Shown here: positions 54,101-61,471 of the stretch, piece after piece
Position numbering within the stretch: the stretch's first letter is position 1
How the letters are laid out: each line of letters opens with the position of its first letter
Assembly: GCF_946478805.1 (NCBI RefSeq)
Contig: NZ_CAMLDC010000009.1
Location: forward strand, 116,394-180,393
DNA length: 64,000 bases
Source of the DNA: an uncultured Fluviicola sp.
GTDB taxonomy: Bacteria; Bacteroidota; Bacteroidia; Flavobacteriales; Crocinitomicaceae
Direction of reading: 5' to 3'
The notes under the pieces: generated by a model
Seen by the model: the letters and a program-made list of their open reading frames with translations, nothing else
Told to the model about the DNA's origin: nothing
Databases searched by the model: none
Made by a program: the position numbers and the translations under genes

Positions 54101-54902
54101 GAATAACAGCGTTCAGGATGGTGTCGACTTCTTCCCGACAGCGACTATGGATTACATTGCAACAGCTACAGATGCATTCGGATGTGAAAATGCCGATACA
54201 TTGACTGTAATGGTAAATACCCTTCCGATTGTGGACGCAGGTTCGGATCAGAGCGTTTGTACCGGAACTTCAATTACATTCACGGCAACAGGTGCTTCCA
54301 ATCTTTCGTGGAACAATGGGATCACAAATGGAACTCCTTTCAATGCGGCAACCGCAGGTTCTTATATCGTAACCGGAACAGATGCAAACGGATGCGTTGA
54401 CATGGATACGATTGCTTTGACGTTGTTTGCTCTGCCTTCCATCGACTTAGGAGCGGACATGATCGTTTGTGTCAATCATTTCCCGGTCAATTTGAACGGT
54501 CCGGCAGGATTTACCAACTATAGCTGGAGCAATGGTGCTACGACACAAAATATATCAGTATCGCAGGCTGGTTCTTTCACTTTAACCGTTTCAAATAACA
54601 ATGGTTGTATCGATGAAGACACGCTTGTAGTCGTTTCCGACCCATGTTTAGGATTGGCTGAAAACGATGTTTTTGAATATGTAATGTATCCGAATCCGGC
54701 TTCAAAACTTGTGTTTGTCGAAACAAACGTCCTGAACTCAGAAGCGATTGTTTATGCTTCAAACGGACAAATATTGCTTACACAACAAAATACAAGCGCT
54801 GACTTCACTTTGAATTTGGCAGATTTAGCTGACGGAATTTATTGGGTGAAAGTTCTTTCAACTGAAGGAGTAGTTACCAGACAATTGATCTTAAAGAAAT
54901 AG
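51177..54902 (+). CDS. Large secreted choice-of-anchor I protein with T9SS type A sorting domain
   Basis: I choose ATG 51177, which gives a signal peptide (MKKTILFIGTVLMSLSGIAQ). The longer frame from 51141 would begin upstream of the likely promoter box. The 1241 residues show a lamin-tail-like domain (about 20-200, LVISEILPNPSGTDSPFEWI) and a Calx-beta-like domain (about 255-355). A choice-of-anchor I beta-propeller covers about 365-860, with FSANEGDAREYTAITEVARL, DDKGPEPEGVTTAIINGNHY and SGPDRGAEGIIIIKKED. Several Ig-like repeats follow. The last 80 residues are a type A sorting domain (YVMYPNPASKLVFVETN). Related propellers occur with phosphatase or esterase-like proteins, but no catalytic site is evident. 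Confidence 0.9.
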   Translation: MKKTILFIGTVLMSLSGIAQNPGLVISEILPNPSGTDSPFEWIELVATGNINFATTPYTVVCNNSAATVNGWIEGGAITYAFQINTGSVTTGQVVYVGGSSMAPTGTQIRVINTATTAGDGFGAAGSGVVGNGGSNGDGVAVFNLPVASLTGSTIPVDALFYGTALGTAVLNAGADGYQLPVNDIYNGGKLQSNSFFAGDPGSDQSIRATGLFNTQTALWSGQRSWSVGTPTLDNLSSVSLFAATPGTVAFSAITQNFVENAGTVNVSLTSASPNAYPATIVLSYSVYTDATQTSDFTLSEDTIVIPANFTGTQTVPLTIIDDILAERTEKIILKMKSLYNATIGTNSFQIIYIKDNDYQAPTPNNELKLNLLSSFSNGAEGTNSAEIVAFDPTTDKLYIANSVGAKVDIVDLSNPATPSLINSISITPYGNINSLTVHNGVVACAVENANPQLNGNIVFLDENGVFISQVPVGAMPDMITFNNDYTKVLVACEGEPKSDYSIDPEGSVGIIDVTGGYPALTAANVTMVNFQSFNGQEAVLRSQGIRIFGPGSSAAQDFEPEYITLSEDNSTAYVSLQENNAMAVIDISAGTVSAIRPLGTMNYANGNSGLDASDQTAGIFIGSVPVKGLFMPDALAHATIDGAEYIFSANEGDAREYTAITEVARLSATSLDASIPDQNILKHNQFLGRINVTNASGDTDNDGDIDDIHVFGTRSFSIWNAQTGALVFDSKDLIEQITANHPTLNGLFNASNSSGTAVAKNRSDDKGPEPEGVTTAIINGNHYLFVSMERVGGVMLFNVDIPSAPVYVGYYNNRSVGANSGPDRGAEGIIIIKKEDSPTGHDIVILANEISSTLSIFDINTCVELAGATISVPTDSICAGDQVTLTIPGNAQSAVQWLKDDQVIAGETGNSLDVTLAGNYRVFVSNSTLACADTTLAETIQILTLPSIAAGSDITICIGDTVNLSAASSETISWNNSVQDGVDFFPTATMDYIATATDAFGCENADTLTVMVNTLPIVDAGSDQSVCTGTSITFTATGASNLSWNNGITNGTPFNAATAGSYIVTGTDANGCVDMDTIALTLFALPSIDLGADMIVCVNHFPVNLNGPAGFTNYSWSNGATTQNISVSQAGSFTLTVSNNNGCIDEDTLVVVSDPCLGLAENDVFEYVMYPNPASKLVFVETNVLNSEAIVYASNGQILLTQQNTSADFTLNLADLADGIYWVKVLSTEGVVTRQLILKK

Positions 54903-54923
54903 AATAACCTACACGCTGCGAAG

Positions 54924-54950
54924 CCCTCTCGAAATCACGGGAGGGTTTTT
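54924..54950 (+). terminator. Terminator after the choice-of-anchor I gene
   Basis: The stem CCCTCTCG / CGGGAGGG (one G-T pair) with a 6-base loop is followed by TTTTT. Confidence 0.85.
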
Positions 54951-55041
54951 GTTTTTACAGCCCAACCAATTTTAAAAGACAGATAGACATCCCGCAATGA
55001 CGGGACAGGTTGTATCTGTTCGCTCAGTAAAATAGGGCGTT

Positions 55042-55941
55042 CTAGCAAGATTCATTCCTGCAGTCTCCCCGTTCGGTTTCCAAGGTCACGTGTTGGATAT
55101 TCTGATGCTCAAGCTGGTGTCGCAGCTCCTGTTTAATGGAGGCTTCCTGTTCGCACTGCACTGTTTCTTCCAGTACCAAATGAGCGGTCATCGCATTCTC
55201 GGTAGAGCTCAATGGCCAAATATGCACATGATGCACCTCCTTCACTCCTTTCACTTTCCGGATCAACGCTATCACCTCTTCCAGGTGAATATCACTAGGA
55301 ACTCCATCCAGGGAAAGTCGCAAGCTTTCTTTCATTAATTTCCAGGTACTGAACAAAATAATCGTGGCGATAATCAAGCTAAAAACACTGTCTAGCCAAT
55401 ATAAATGCGTGTAATAAATGACGATTCCGCCGATAACCAATCCGGCCGAAACCAACGCGTCAGCCAACAAATGCAAATAGGCACTTTTCACATTGATGTC
55501 TTTTTCTTTATTGCGGTGAAAAAAAAGCGCTGTCGAAAAATTGATTACAATTCCAATTCCGGCAACGATTGAAACAGTTAGACCCGGAATGATCTGTGGA
55601 TGGAATAAATGATCCACTGCCCCGTAAACAATGACACCGATTGCAAGTAGTAAGAGCATGGAATTGAATAAGGCAACCAAAATAGATGTTTTACGATAAC
55701 CGTAGGTATACCTGTTGGTAGACTTGATTTTCATAAGCTTGAATGCCAAAAGTGAAAGTGCCAGGGTTCCAACATCGGATAAATTATGTCCGGCATCCGA
55801 TAGAACGGAAAGTGAATCGATCGCAATCCCGACAATTGCTTCTACGACTACAAATAATAGGTTGAGAATGATTGCAATGACAAATGCACTATTGACCCTG
55901 GTCAATGTCACTTCATGATGATGTGCGTGATCGTGTCCCAT
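55042..55941 (-). CDS. Cation-diffusion-facilitator (zinc-type) exporter
   Basis: The 299-residue protein exports divalent metal ions by proton exchange. It has a histidine-rich start (MGHDHAHHHE), six membrane segments and a C-terminal cytoplasmic domain. The two transport-site motifs are present: H-x3-D in SDAGHNLSDVGTLALS near 48-63, and H-x3-D in SAYLHLLADALVSAGLVIGG near 155-175. The sequence is close to CzcD/ZitB, so zinc is the likely substrate, with cadmium or cobalt possible. It stands alone. Confidence 0.94.
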   Translation of the reverse strand: MGHDHAHHHEVTLTRVNSAFVIAIILNLLFVVVEAIVGIAIDSLSVLSDAGHNLSDVGTLALSLLAFKLMKIKSTNRYTYGYRKTSILVALFNSMLLLLAIGVIVYGAVDHLFHPQIIPGLTVSIVAGIGIVINFSTALFFHRNKEKDINVKSAYLHLLADALVSAGLVIGGIVIYYTHLYWLDSVFSLIIATIILFSTWKLMKESLRLSLDGVPSDIHLEEVIALIRKVKGVKEVHHVHIWPLSSTENAMTAHLVLEETVQCEQEASIKQELRHQLEHQNIQHVTLETERGDCRNESC

Positions 55942-56002
55942 AATTCATCTTTCTTTCTTAAAGTTAAGAAATCCCTCGAATTCAGGTGATCCCAAAAAAC
56001 GT

Positions 56003-56040
56003 ATAAAAAATTAGGCACGCGATAAATCGCGTGCCTAATT
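56003..56040 (-). terminator. Terminator of the fatty-acid desaturase gene
   Basis: A 15-bp perfect stem, AATTAGGCACGCGAT / ATCGCGTGCCTAATT, with a 2-base loop is followed on the minus strand by TTTTTT. Confidence 0.88.
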
Positions 56041-56062
56041 CTAATTTTATAATTCAGACAGA

Positions 56063-57145
56063 TTATGCTTTTCCCAACTCTTTCAATAATCTCAAATGAT
56101 GGAAGATTGCCGCACCAAAGGTTCGGTGATAATTATATTGAATACCATATTCTTTGGCAGTCTTCTTCACAATTTTCGAAATCTTAGGATAATGAATATG
56201 TGAAATATCCGGGAACAGATGATGTTCAATCTGGTAATTCAATCCACCGACATACCATGTCAACAACGGATTCCAATTCTCAAAATTTGCTGTTGTCATC
56301 AATTGATGTTTTGCCCAGGATATATCATCATTCTTTTCTGTATAGCCTTCTTTTGTCATGAATTCTGTTTCGGGCATAACATGCGCCACCTGGAACACAA
56401 ATGCCAAAATGATCCCGCAAATGAAATGCATCACCAAAAATCCGATCACTACCTGCCACCAGGTAACGTCCATCACCAATAATGGAATCGCAATGATGTA
56501 AATGTAATAAAGCAATTTTGAGAAGATCAACTGGATCAAGGCTTTTCGGAATGTTGTATTTTGAGCTTCCAACAAACCTTCTTTACTGTAGCGGCTCAAT
56601 TGCATGAAATCCTTGTTTGTCATCCAGGATAAAGTCATCAAACCGTAAAAGAACCAAGCGTAATACACCTGGAAACGGTGAACCTTTTTATGTGGCTTAT
56701 TCGGGGAAAATCGAAGTAATCCGATTGAATCGATGTCTTCATCCATGTCGTGCACATTCGTAAAACTGTGATGTAATACGTTATGCTGAATACGCCAGTT
56801 CAAATTGAATCCACCGAGAATCTCCATCGAGAAACTCATGATCTTATTAAGCCATTTGTATTTTGAGAATGCCCCGTGATTGGCGTCATGCATGATGGAA
56901 AGTCCGATTCCTGCCATTCCCACACCCATAATCATGGTCATGAAGAACATCAGCCAATGATTTTCAATTACTCCGAAAACCATTAAAAAATAAGGAAGTA
57001 AGAACAATGAAAACATCAATGGAACTTTCAATAGCATCCGCCAATTACCGTAACGTTTCAGGTTGTTTTTTTTCAGATAATCATCTACCTGTTGGGAGAG
57101 TTTCTTTGTAAAATCGTCACTTCTCGTGAGTCTTATGTATTGCAT
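56063..57145 (-). CDS. Membrane fatty-acid desaturase (acyl-lipid/acyl-CoA type)
   Basis: This di-iron membrane enzyme inserts a double bond in a fatty acyl chain. The three histidine boxes are intact: HDANHG (MHDANHGAFSKYKWLNKI), HNVLHH (IQHNVLHHSFTNVHDMD) and QIEHH (GLNYQIEHHLFPDISHIHYP). QxxHH in the last box marks the front-end/delta-6-like or linoleoyl-CoA branch, although the usual fused cytochrome b5 domain is absent. ATG 57145 gives 360 residues, and GTG 57157 is an alternative. The role is probably membrane-fluidity control. It is monocistronic with a strong terminator. Confidence 0.92.
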   Translation of the reverse strand: MQYIRLTRSDDFTKKLSQQVDDYLKKNNLKRYGNWRMLLKVPLMFSLFLLPYFLMVFGVIENHWLMFFMTMIMGVGMAGIGLSIMHDANHGAFSKYKWLNKIMSFSMEILGGFNLNWRIQHNVLHHSFTNVHDMDEDIDSIGLLRFSPNKPHKKVHRFQVYYAWFFYGLMTLSWMTNKDFMQLSRYSKEGLLEAQNTTFRKALIQLIFSKLLYYIYIIAIPLLVMDVTWWQVVIGFLVMHFICGIILAFVFQVAHVMPETEFMTKEGYTEKNDDISWAKHQLMTTANFENWNPLLTWYVGGLNYQIEHHLFPDISHIHYPKISKIVKKTAKEYGIQYNYHRTFGAAIFHHLRLLKELGKA

Positions 57146-57179
57146 AGTTTTTTGCACAAATGGTATTTATTTGCACTTG

Positions 57180-57187
57180 CAAAGGTA
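57180..57187 (-). promoter_or_regulatory. -7 promoter box of the desaturase gene
   Basis: The minus strand reads TACCTTTG, matching TAnnTTTG. Transcription would start near 57173. Upstream TTG trinucleotides are at 15 or 24 bases, both off the preferred spacing. Confidence 0.5.
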
Positions 57188-57274
57188 TTCATAGTTTCAA
57201 TTCAAAATTCCCAAAAAAGGCGAATTGCGAAGATTTAATAGTGAAGACGAAGTTAATAATCTGATTATCAGAAC

Positions 57275-57838
57275 TTACTTTCCGTTCCAATTTGTCATGG
57301 TCAATTGAATTCCTATCGAGGCATAACTCTTCAGGAACTCTGTGGCAACAGCGATTCGCTCGTTCAGGGTTTCACGCTCTTCTGTGCTCCATTCACCCAA
57401 TACATAATCCACTTGCTGGCCTTTGTGGAAATCGGCTCCAACACCGAAACGCAAGCGACAATACTCGGTGGTATTCAAAGTTGCCTGAATATCCTTCAGT
57501 CCGTTATGTCCGCCATCCGAACCTTTTCCCTTCATACGCAGTTTTCCGAACGGAAGTGCCAGATCATCCGTAACCACCACCAGGTTTTCCCTGGAGATTT
57601 TTTCCTGTTGCAGGTAATAATTCACAGCCTTACCGGAAAGATTCATGTAAGTGGTCGGTTTCACCAAGATCAGGGTTCTTCCTTTGAATTTCACTTCTGC
57701 CACTTCAGCTGTTTTTTGTAAGGAAAAGGTTCCGCCCAATTCCTTTGCCAATGCCTCAACAACCTTAAACCCGATGTTATGACGCGTTTCTTCGTACTTC
57801 GAACCTGGATTTCCTAAACCGACAAATAGATATTTCAT
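57275..57838 (-). CDS. pth: Peptidyl-tRNA hydrolase
   Basis: Pth recycles peptidyl-tRNAs that drop off ribosomes. The 187-residue protein has FVGLGNPGSKYEETRHNIGF near the start, with the catalytic histidine at about residue 20 and the asparagine at about 10. The central VVVTDDLALPFGKLRMKGKG follows, then SDGGHNGLKDI with the substrate-binding asparagine. The length is normal. The start at ATG 57838 lies just after TAACTTTA, a near match to the -7 consensus. Confidence 0.96.
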   Translation of the reverse strand: MKYLFVGLGNPGSKYEETRHNIGFKVVEALAKELGGTFSLQKTAEVAEVKFKGRTLILVKPTTYMNLSGKAVNYYLQQEKISRENLVVVTDDLALPFGKLRMKGKGSDGGHNGLKDIQATLNTTEYCRLRFGVGADFHKGQQVDYVLGEWSTEERETLNERIAVATEFLKSYASIGIQLTMTNWNGK

Positions 57839-57851
57839 GTTGTAAAGTTAA

Positions 57852-57896
57852 TTATGAATTGTGAATTCCGAATGGTGAATTGTAGTTTAACTACAA
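57852..57896. repeat. Degenerate TGAATTG-type repeat with short palindrome
   Basis: TTATGAATTGTGAATTCCGA and ATGGTGAATTG form a loose tandem. It is followed by a perfect inverted repeat TTGTAGTTTAACTACAA at 57880-57896. It lies upstream of pth and is similar in style to the other simple intergenic repeats in this window. Confidence 0.4.
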
Positions 57897-57977
57897 AGAA
57901 ACAGGGTGTACAAAATTCAAGGCGAATATCTTTGCCCTTCATTCTAAGTGGTTAAAATTAGGAAACAAAAAGTCATC

Positions 57978-58010
57978 TTGCATTTTGATTGTATTTTGAT
58001 TGTATTTTTA
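57978..58010 (+). promoter_or_regulatory. Possible promoter of kdsB, overlapping an 11-bp direct repeat
   Basis: TTG at 57978-57980 is 22 bases before TATTTTTA at 58003-58010, which differs from TAnnTTTG in the last base. ATTTTGATTGT is repeated twice in tandem (57982-57992, 57993-58003) across the spacer. Confidence 0.35.
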
Positions 58011-58028
58011 CAACTCAAATACTAAACC

Positions 58029-58763
58029 ATGCGCATTTTAGGCATCATTCCAGCTCGTTACGGATCTTCCCGCTTCCCGGGAAAACCACTCATCGATTTG
58101 AAAGGCAAAACCATGATTCAACGTGTAGTGGAAGGTGCTGTGAAATCATCTTTGTTAACGGATTTGATAGTAGCAACGGATGATGTACGCATCGTTGATA
58201 CAGTAGAAAGTTTTGGTGGAAAAGTTATGATGACGGATTCCAAACATCCCACCGGAACGGATCGCTGTGCGGAAATCGTTCGGAGTCTCTCCGAGCAATA
58301 CGATGTCGTGATCAATATCCAGGGAGATGAGCCTTTGGTGGATGCAAGACAGTTGGATCAACTTCTGCAGGCATTTACCGATCCGGAAGTACAAATTGCC
58401 ACACTTGCCTCCAGGAAAATTGGAATGGAGGATATTCTGAATCCAAATCGCATCAAAGTGGTGATCGACAAGGATCAAAGCGCATTGTACTTTTCCCGCA
58501 GTCCAATCCCGAATTTTGCCAATGCAAAAGGAGAACCTTTGGAAATTTACCCTTTCTTAAGACATATCGGATTGTATGCTTACCGCTCGGAAATATTGCT
58601 TCAACTGAGCGAATTGGAAGAAACACAACTGGAGCAAATCGAATCCTTGGAGCAATTGCGTTGGTTGTACAATGGCTATTCAATCCATGTCGTAGAAACG
58701 GAAATTGAAACACCAAATATTGATGCCCCTGAAGATGTGGAGAAGGTGTTGAATTTATTATAA
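58029..58763 (+). CDS. kdsB: 3-deoxy-manno-octulosonate cytidylyltransferase (CMP-KDO synthetase)
   Basis: KdsB activates KDO for attachment to lipid A, so the cell makes a KDO-containing lipopolysaccharide inner core. The 244-residue protein has GIIPARYGSSRFPGKPLIDL at residues 4-23, VVINIQGDEPLVD near 97 and the late RHIGLYAYRSEILLQL near 180. EQLRWLYNGYSIHVVETEIE lies near the end, as is typical of KdsB. Its length is normal. No other KDO gene is in the window. Confidence 0.96.
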   Translation: MRILGIIPARYGSSRFPGKPLIDLKGKTMIQRVVEGAVKSSLLTDLIVATDDVRIVDTVESFGGKVMMTDSKHPTGTDRCAEIVRSLSEQYDVVINIQGDEPLVDARQLDQLLQAFTDPEVQIATLASRKIGMEDILNPNRIKVVIDKDQSALYFSRSPIPNFANAKGEPLEIYPFLRHIGLYAYRSEILLQLSELEETQLEQIESLEQLRWLYNGYSIHVVETEIETPNIDAPEDVEKVLNLL

Positions 58764-58814
58764 AAAGCGTTCAAGCTTCGTTCATAAATCAGATAAAAAC
58801 ACAAAAACGGAAGA

Positions 58815-59525
58815 TTACTCTTCCGTTCCCTGAATATTTTCTTCGGTAGCAACCGAACTAGTCTTTGTTTTTTTCTCCTTGGGAAAGTATTTTCGCTGCC
58901 TGATAATAATCATGATCACTCCAATGCTGATTGCGCCGTCCGCTACGTTCCAGATAGCCGGGAAAATCTGGTTGTCCCCGTTTTTATCATACCAAGGAAC
59001 CCAGGAAGGCCATTCTACAGTGAACTGGAACATATCCACCACATTACCCATTAAAAATCCTGTGTGGCGTGTTTCCTGCTTACCCATTATTCCACAATCG
59101 GACCAAATTCCCGATCCTTCCAGGTGATTGAACCCGATACATGGATCATAGTCAAAAATGAAATCGTAGAACATGGAATCAATCAGGTTTCCTGTTGCAC
59201 CTGCGAAAACCAATCCAATTGCAAGGAGGAACTCGGTTTTAGCTCCTTTACGCCATTGTTTGATGAAGTAATAAGCAATTGCCCCACTGGCAAATATGCG
59301 GAAAATACTTAGTCCCAACTTGGCCCAGATACTTGCTCCAAAGGTGGTTCCGAAAGCCATTCCCTGATTTTCGATGTACAATAATCGAAACCAGGACCCA
59401 AATACAGGCATTGTACTATTTTCTCCTGCATAATCAAACGTGGTTTTGACCCAGATTTTCATTATCTGATCCAGGAGCAATATGCAGAATACCGTTATTA
59501 AAACGATATAGAGTTGTTTCTTCAA
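58815..59525 (-). CDS. lspA: Lipoprotein signal peptidase (SPase II)
   Basis: This inner-membrane aspartic protease cleaves lipoprotein signal peptides. It starts at TTG 59525, one base after the stop of the DksA-like gene. The N-terminal residues (MKKQLYIVLITVFCILLLDQ) match the family start, and the next ATG is too far in. The catalytic aspartates are in GNLIDSMFYDF and NVADGAISIGV. At 236 residues it is longer than the roughly 165 of E. coli LspA, because of a soluble insertion between these two motifs that Bacteroidota enzymes share. The gene is coupled to the DksA-like gene. Confidence 0.93.
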   Translation of the reverse strand: MKKQLYIVLITVFCILLLDQIMKIWVKTTFDYAGENSTMPVFGSWFRLLYIENQGMAFGTTFGASIWAKLGLSIFRIFASGAIAYYFIKQWRKGAKTEFLLAIGLVFAGATGNLIDSMFYDFIFDYDPCIGFNHLEGSGIWSDCGIMGKQETRHTGFLMGNVVDMFQFTVEWPSWVPWYDKNGDNQIFPAIWNVADGAISIGVIMIIIRQRKYFPKEKKTKTSSVATEENIQGTEE

Positions 59526-59526
59526 C

Positions 59527-59907
59527 TTATTTGTTTTGCATGTTTTTAGCTTCGATGCTCAATGTAGCATGAGGTACTAACATTAAACGCTCCTTTTGGA
59601 TCAATTTACCCGTTACACGGCAAATACCGTAAGTTTTGTTCTCAATACGGATCAATGCGTTTTTCAGGTTCTCGATGAACTTCTCTTGACGAGCTGCCAA
59701 CTGAGCCACTTCTTCACGAGATAAGGTCTCTGATCCATCCTCCATCATATTGAAAGTTCTTCCCGTATCGTCTGTACCATGATTGTTATTGGACAAGGAT
59801 GCCTTTAACATATCATAGTCATCATAAGCCTCTTTCAACTTATCGTTGATCAATTGACGGAATTCTTCCAATTCACTATCTGAGTATCTTGTTTTCTCTT
59901 GTGACAT
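59527..59907 (-). CDS. TraR/DksA-family protein with degenerate zinc-finger
   Basis: The 126-residue protein has the coiled-coil helical hairpin of DksA (LEEFRQLINDKLKEAYDDYD near the start, QEKFIENLKNALIRIENKTY near 85). It ends in the C4-type finger region (YGICRVTGKLIQKERLMLVP, HATLSIEAK). Only one cysteine of the usual four is present, so zinc binding is unlikely. This CRVTG form is common in Bacteroidota. DksA relatives bind the RNA polymerase secondary channel, and this one may do so, but regulation with ppGpp is an inference. It is followed by lspA after one base. Confidence 0.88.
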   Translation of the reverse strand: MSQEKTRYSDSELEEFRQLINDKLKEAYDDYDMLKASLSNNNHGTDDTGRTFNMMEDGSETLSREEVAQLAARQEKFIENLKNALIRIENKTYGICRVTGKLIQKERLMLVPHATLSIEAKNMQNK

Positions 59908-59932
59908 TGCAAAGTAATTTTTGAAATTCGCA

Positions 59933-59940
59933 CAAAAATA
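59933..59940 (-). promoter_or_regulatory. Possible -7 box of the DksA-like/lspA operon
   Basis: The minus strand reads TATTTTTG, matching TAnnTTTG, 25 bases before the ATG. No TTG at the expected spacing is seen. Confidence 0.4.
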
Positions 59941-60198
59941 ATCGAATTTTCAGAGGAGTAAAGAGAAAAGGATGAATGGTAACAATTACTTATTCACAGT
60001 ATCGCCTGTTTAAAGGAGTGTTTTGTTAGTAAACCCTTGAAAACAGGGAGAAAGCACAGGTTCAACCGGAAATGTTAAATAGATTTAATCTTCTTCGTTT
60101 TCCTTTTTTGTGGCAATCAATCTGATCAATGATCATTTCGCATTATACTGCAAAAACAAAGGAATGCAGCTTCGCATGAAGATCAGATCAGTAGCTTG

Positions 60199-60984
60199 TT
60201 ACACGTTCGTGCGGTGTTTTTCCACCCAATTCGTCAACTCAATAAACTCCTCTACACCTAATCGTTCCGGTCTTAACTGAAGCATCGGATTCTCTTCGTA
60301 AGCTTCGGGAAGCAGAGCCTTGATTGAATTGCGAATGGTCTTACGCCGCTGGTTGAACGACATTTTAACCACTTGCTTGAATAGTTTTTCATCACAGGGC
60401 AATTTCTCCCTGCTGTTTCTTGTACAACGGATCACCCCCGATTTCACCTTGGGTGGTGGATCGAAAACATGCTCATCTACCGTGAAACAATATTCAATAT
60501 CGTAATAGGCTTGTAACAAAACACTCAGGATCCCGTAGGTTTTTGTCCCGGGTTTTTCGGCTACACGTTGCGCCACTTCTTTCTGGAACATTCCCATTAT
60601 CTCAGGAATCGAATCCTTGAAGTCAATGCATTTGAACAAGATTTGAGATGAAATATTGTATGGAAAATTTCCCACCACTGCGAAAGGTTTGTCTCCAACG
60701 ATAGTTGTCGGGTCAATTTTCAGGAAATCTCCGAACGTGATACGCCCATCCAATTGGGGATAATGAATTTTCAGGTAGTCGATGGATTCTGTGTCCACGT
60801 CCATTACATACAATTCGGTTTCTTCGTCCTGCAACAGATACTCTGTCAAAGCACCCATTCCCGGACCAATTTCAATGGCAGTTTTCACTCCTTGGTGGTG
60901 CTTGAACTGTTCTGCAATTTTTTTGCAAATGCCTTTATCCTTCAGGAAATGTTGTCCTAAATGTTTTTTCGCTCTAACGTTCAT
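60199..60984 (-). CDS. rsmA: 16S rRNA dimethyladenosine transferase (KsgA)
   Basis: RsmA dimethylates two adjacent adenines in the 3' hairpin of 16S rRNA, a late 30S assembly step. The 261-residue protein has AKKHLGQHFLKDKGICKKIA at the start. The SAM-binding TAIEIGPGMGALTEYLLQDE is near 36-55, and the catalytic VVGNFPYNISSQILF near 105 corresponds to the N-L/F-P-Y motif. A C-terminal helical RNA-binding domain with FNQRRKTIRNSIKALLP follows. Its start overlaps the DUF4286 gene by 11 bases, so they are co-transcribed. Confidence 0.96.
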   Translation of the reverse strand: MNVRAKKHLGQHFLKDKGICKKIAEQFKHHQGVKTAIEIGPGMGALTEYLLQDEETELYVMDVDTESIDYLKIHYPQLDGRITFGDFLKIDPTTIVGDKPFAVVGNFPYNISSQILFKCIDFKDSIPEIMGMFQKEVAQRVAEKPGTKTYGILSVLLQAYYDIEYCFTVDEHVFDPPPKVKSGVIRCTRNSREKLPCDEKLFKQVVKMSFNQRRKTIRNSIKALLPEAYEENPMLQLRPERLGVEEFIELTNWVEKHRTNV

Positions 60985-61300
60985 GTGTAAAGTGTTGAAT
61001 GACGTTCAATGTGCTTCTGAAAGCAGCAAAACGACCTTCGTACTTGCTTTTATGATCAACCTGCAAACGAGCAGCGTGATTCTTTTGATAATCATCCAAA
61101 TGATCCTGACTATATGCTACATACGTCATCGCATACGTGCATGCCCCATCTTCCTCGTTATTCATCTTGGACATGCGACTTTCCAAAAAGCAACCGGTTG
61201 CCATTACTTCGGGAATATGCACCGTTCGCATCCAGTTCACCCAATCCTGTTCAATGGTCGGATCAAGACTTACCGTAACATTGTAAATGATATGTTCCAT
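60974..61300 (-). CDS. DUF4286-family protein
   Basis: The 108-residue soluble protein matches the DUF4286 pattern: EHIIYNVTVSLDPTIEQDWV at the start, MRTVHIPEVMATGCFLESRM, and TYAMTYVAYSQDHLDDYQKN later. The fold is probably a ferredoxin-like dimeric alpha/beta barrel. Function is unknown. It is often found upstream of rsmA in Bacteroidota, as here, with an 11-base overlap. A TAACTTTG box begins 6 bases before its ATG, which would make the message leaderless. Confidence 0.85.
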   Translation of the reverse strand: MEHIIYNVTVSLDPTIEQDWVNWMRTVHIPEVMATGCFLESRMSKMNNEEDGACTYAMTYVAYSQDHLDDYQKNHAARLQVDHKSKYEGRFAAFRSTLNVIQHFTHER

Positions 61301-61305
61301 TCCTG

Positions 61306-61313
61306 CAAAGTTA
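61306..61313 (-). promoter_or_regulatory. -7 box immediately before the DUF4286 gene
   Basis: The minus strand reads TAACTTTG, an exact TAnnTTTG match. With the usual 5-7 base gap, transcription would start at or next to the ATG at 61300. The -33 region has TTC in place of TTG. Confidence 0.45.
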
Positions 61314-61418
61314 CTGAAAAGCGAGCATTGAGGAGCGAAAATATTTTAACCGCAAAAGAATGAACGCGCACAAAGAGATTGAGTCCAACTTTGCCCTCCT
61401 TCCTATTTTGCGACGAAT

Positions 61419-61451
61419 AAAAAAAGGGCCGCCTCGTCTGAGACAGCCCTT
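61419..61451 (-). terminator. Terminator of the MopE-repeat T9SS gene
   Basis: The minus strand forms a 12-bp stem, AAGGGCTGTCTC / GAGGCGGCCCTT (with G-T pairs), and a 4-base loop, followed by seven T residues. It lies 20 bases after the stop codon. Confidence 0.9.
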
Positions 61452-61471
61452 CATGTCTTATTTTTATTCTC

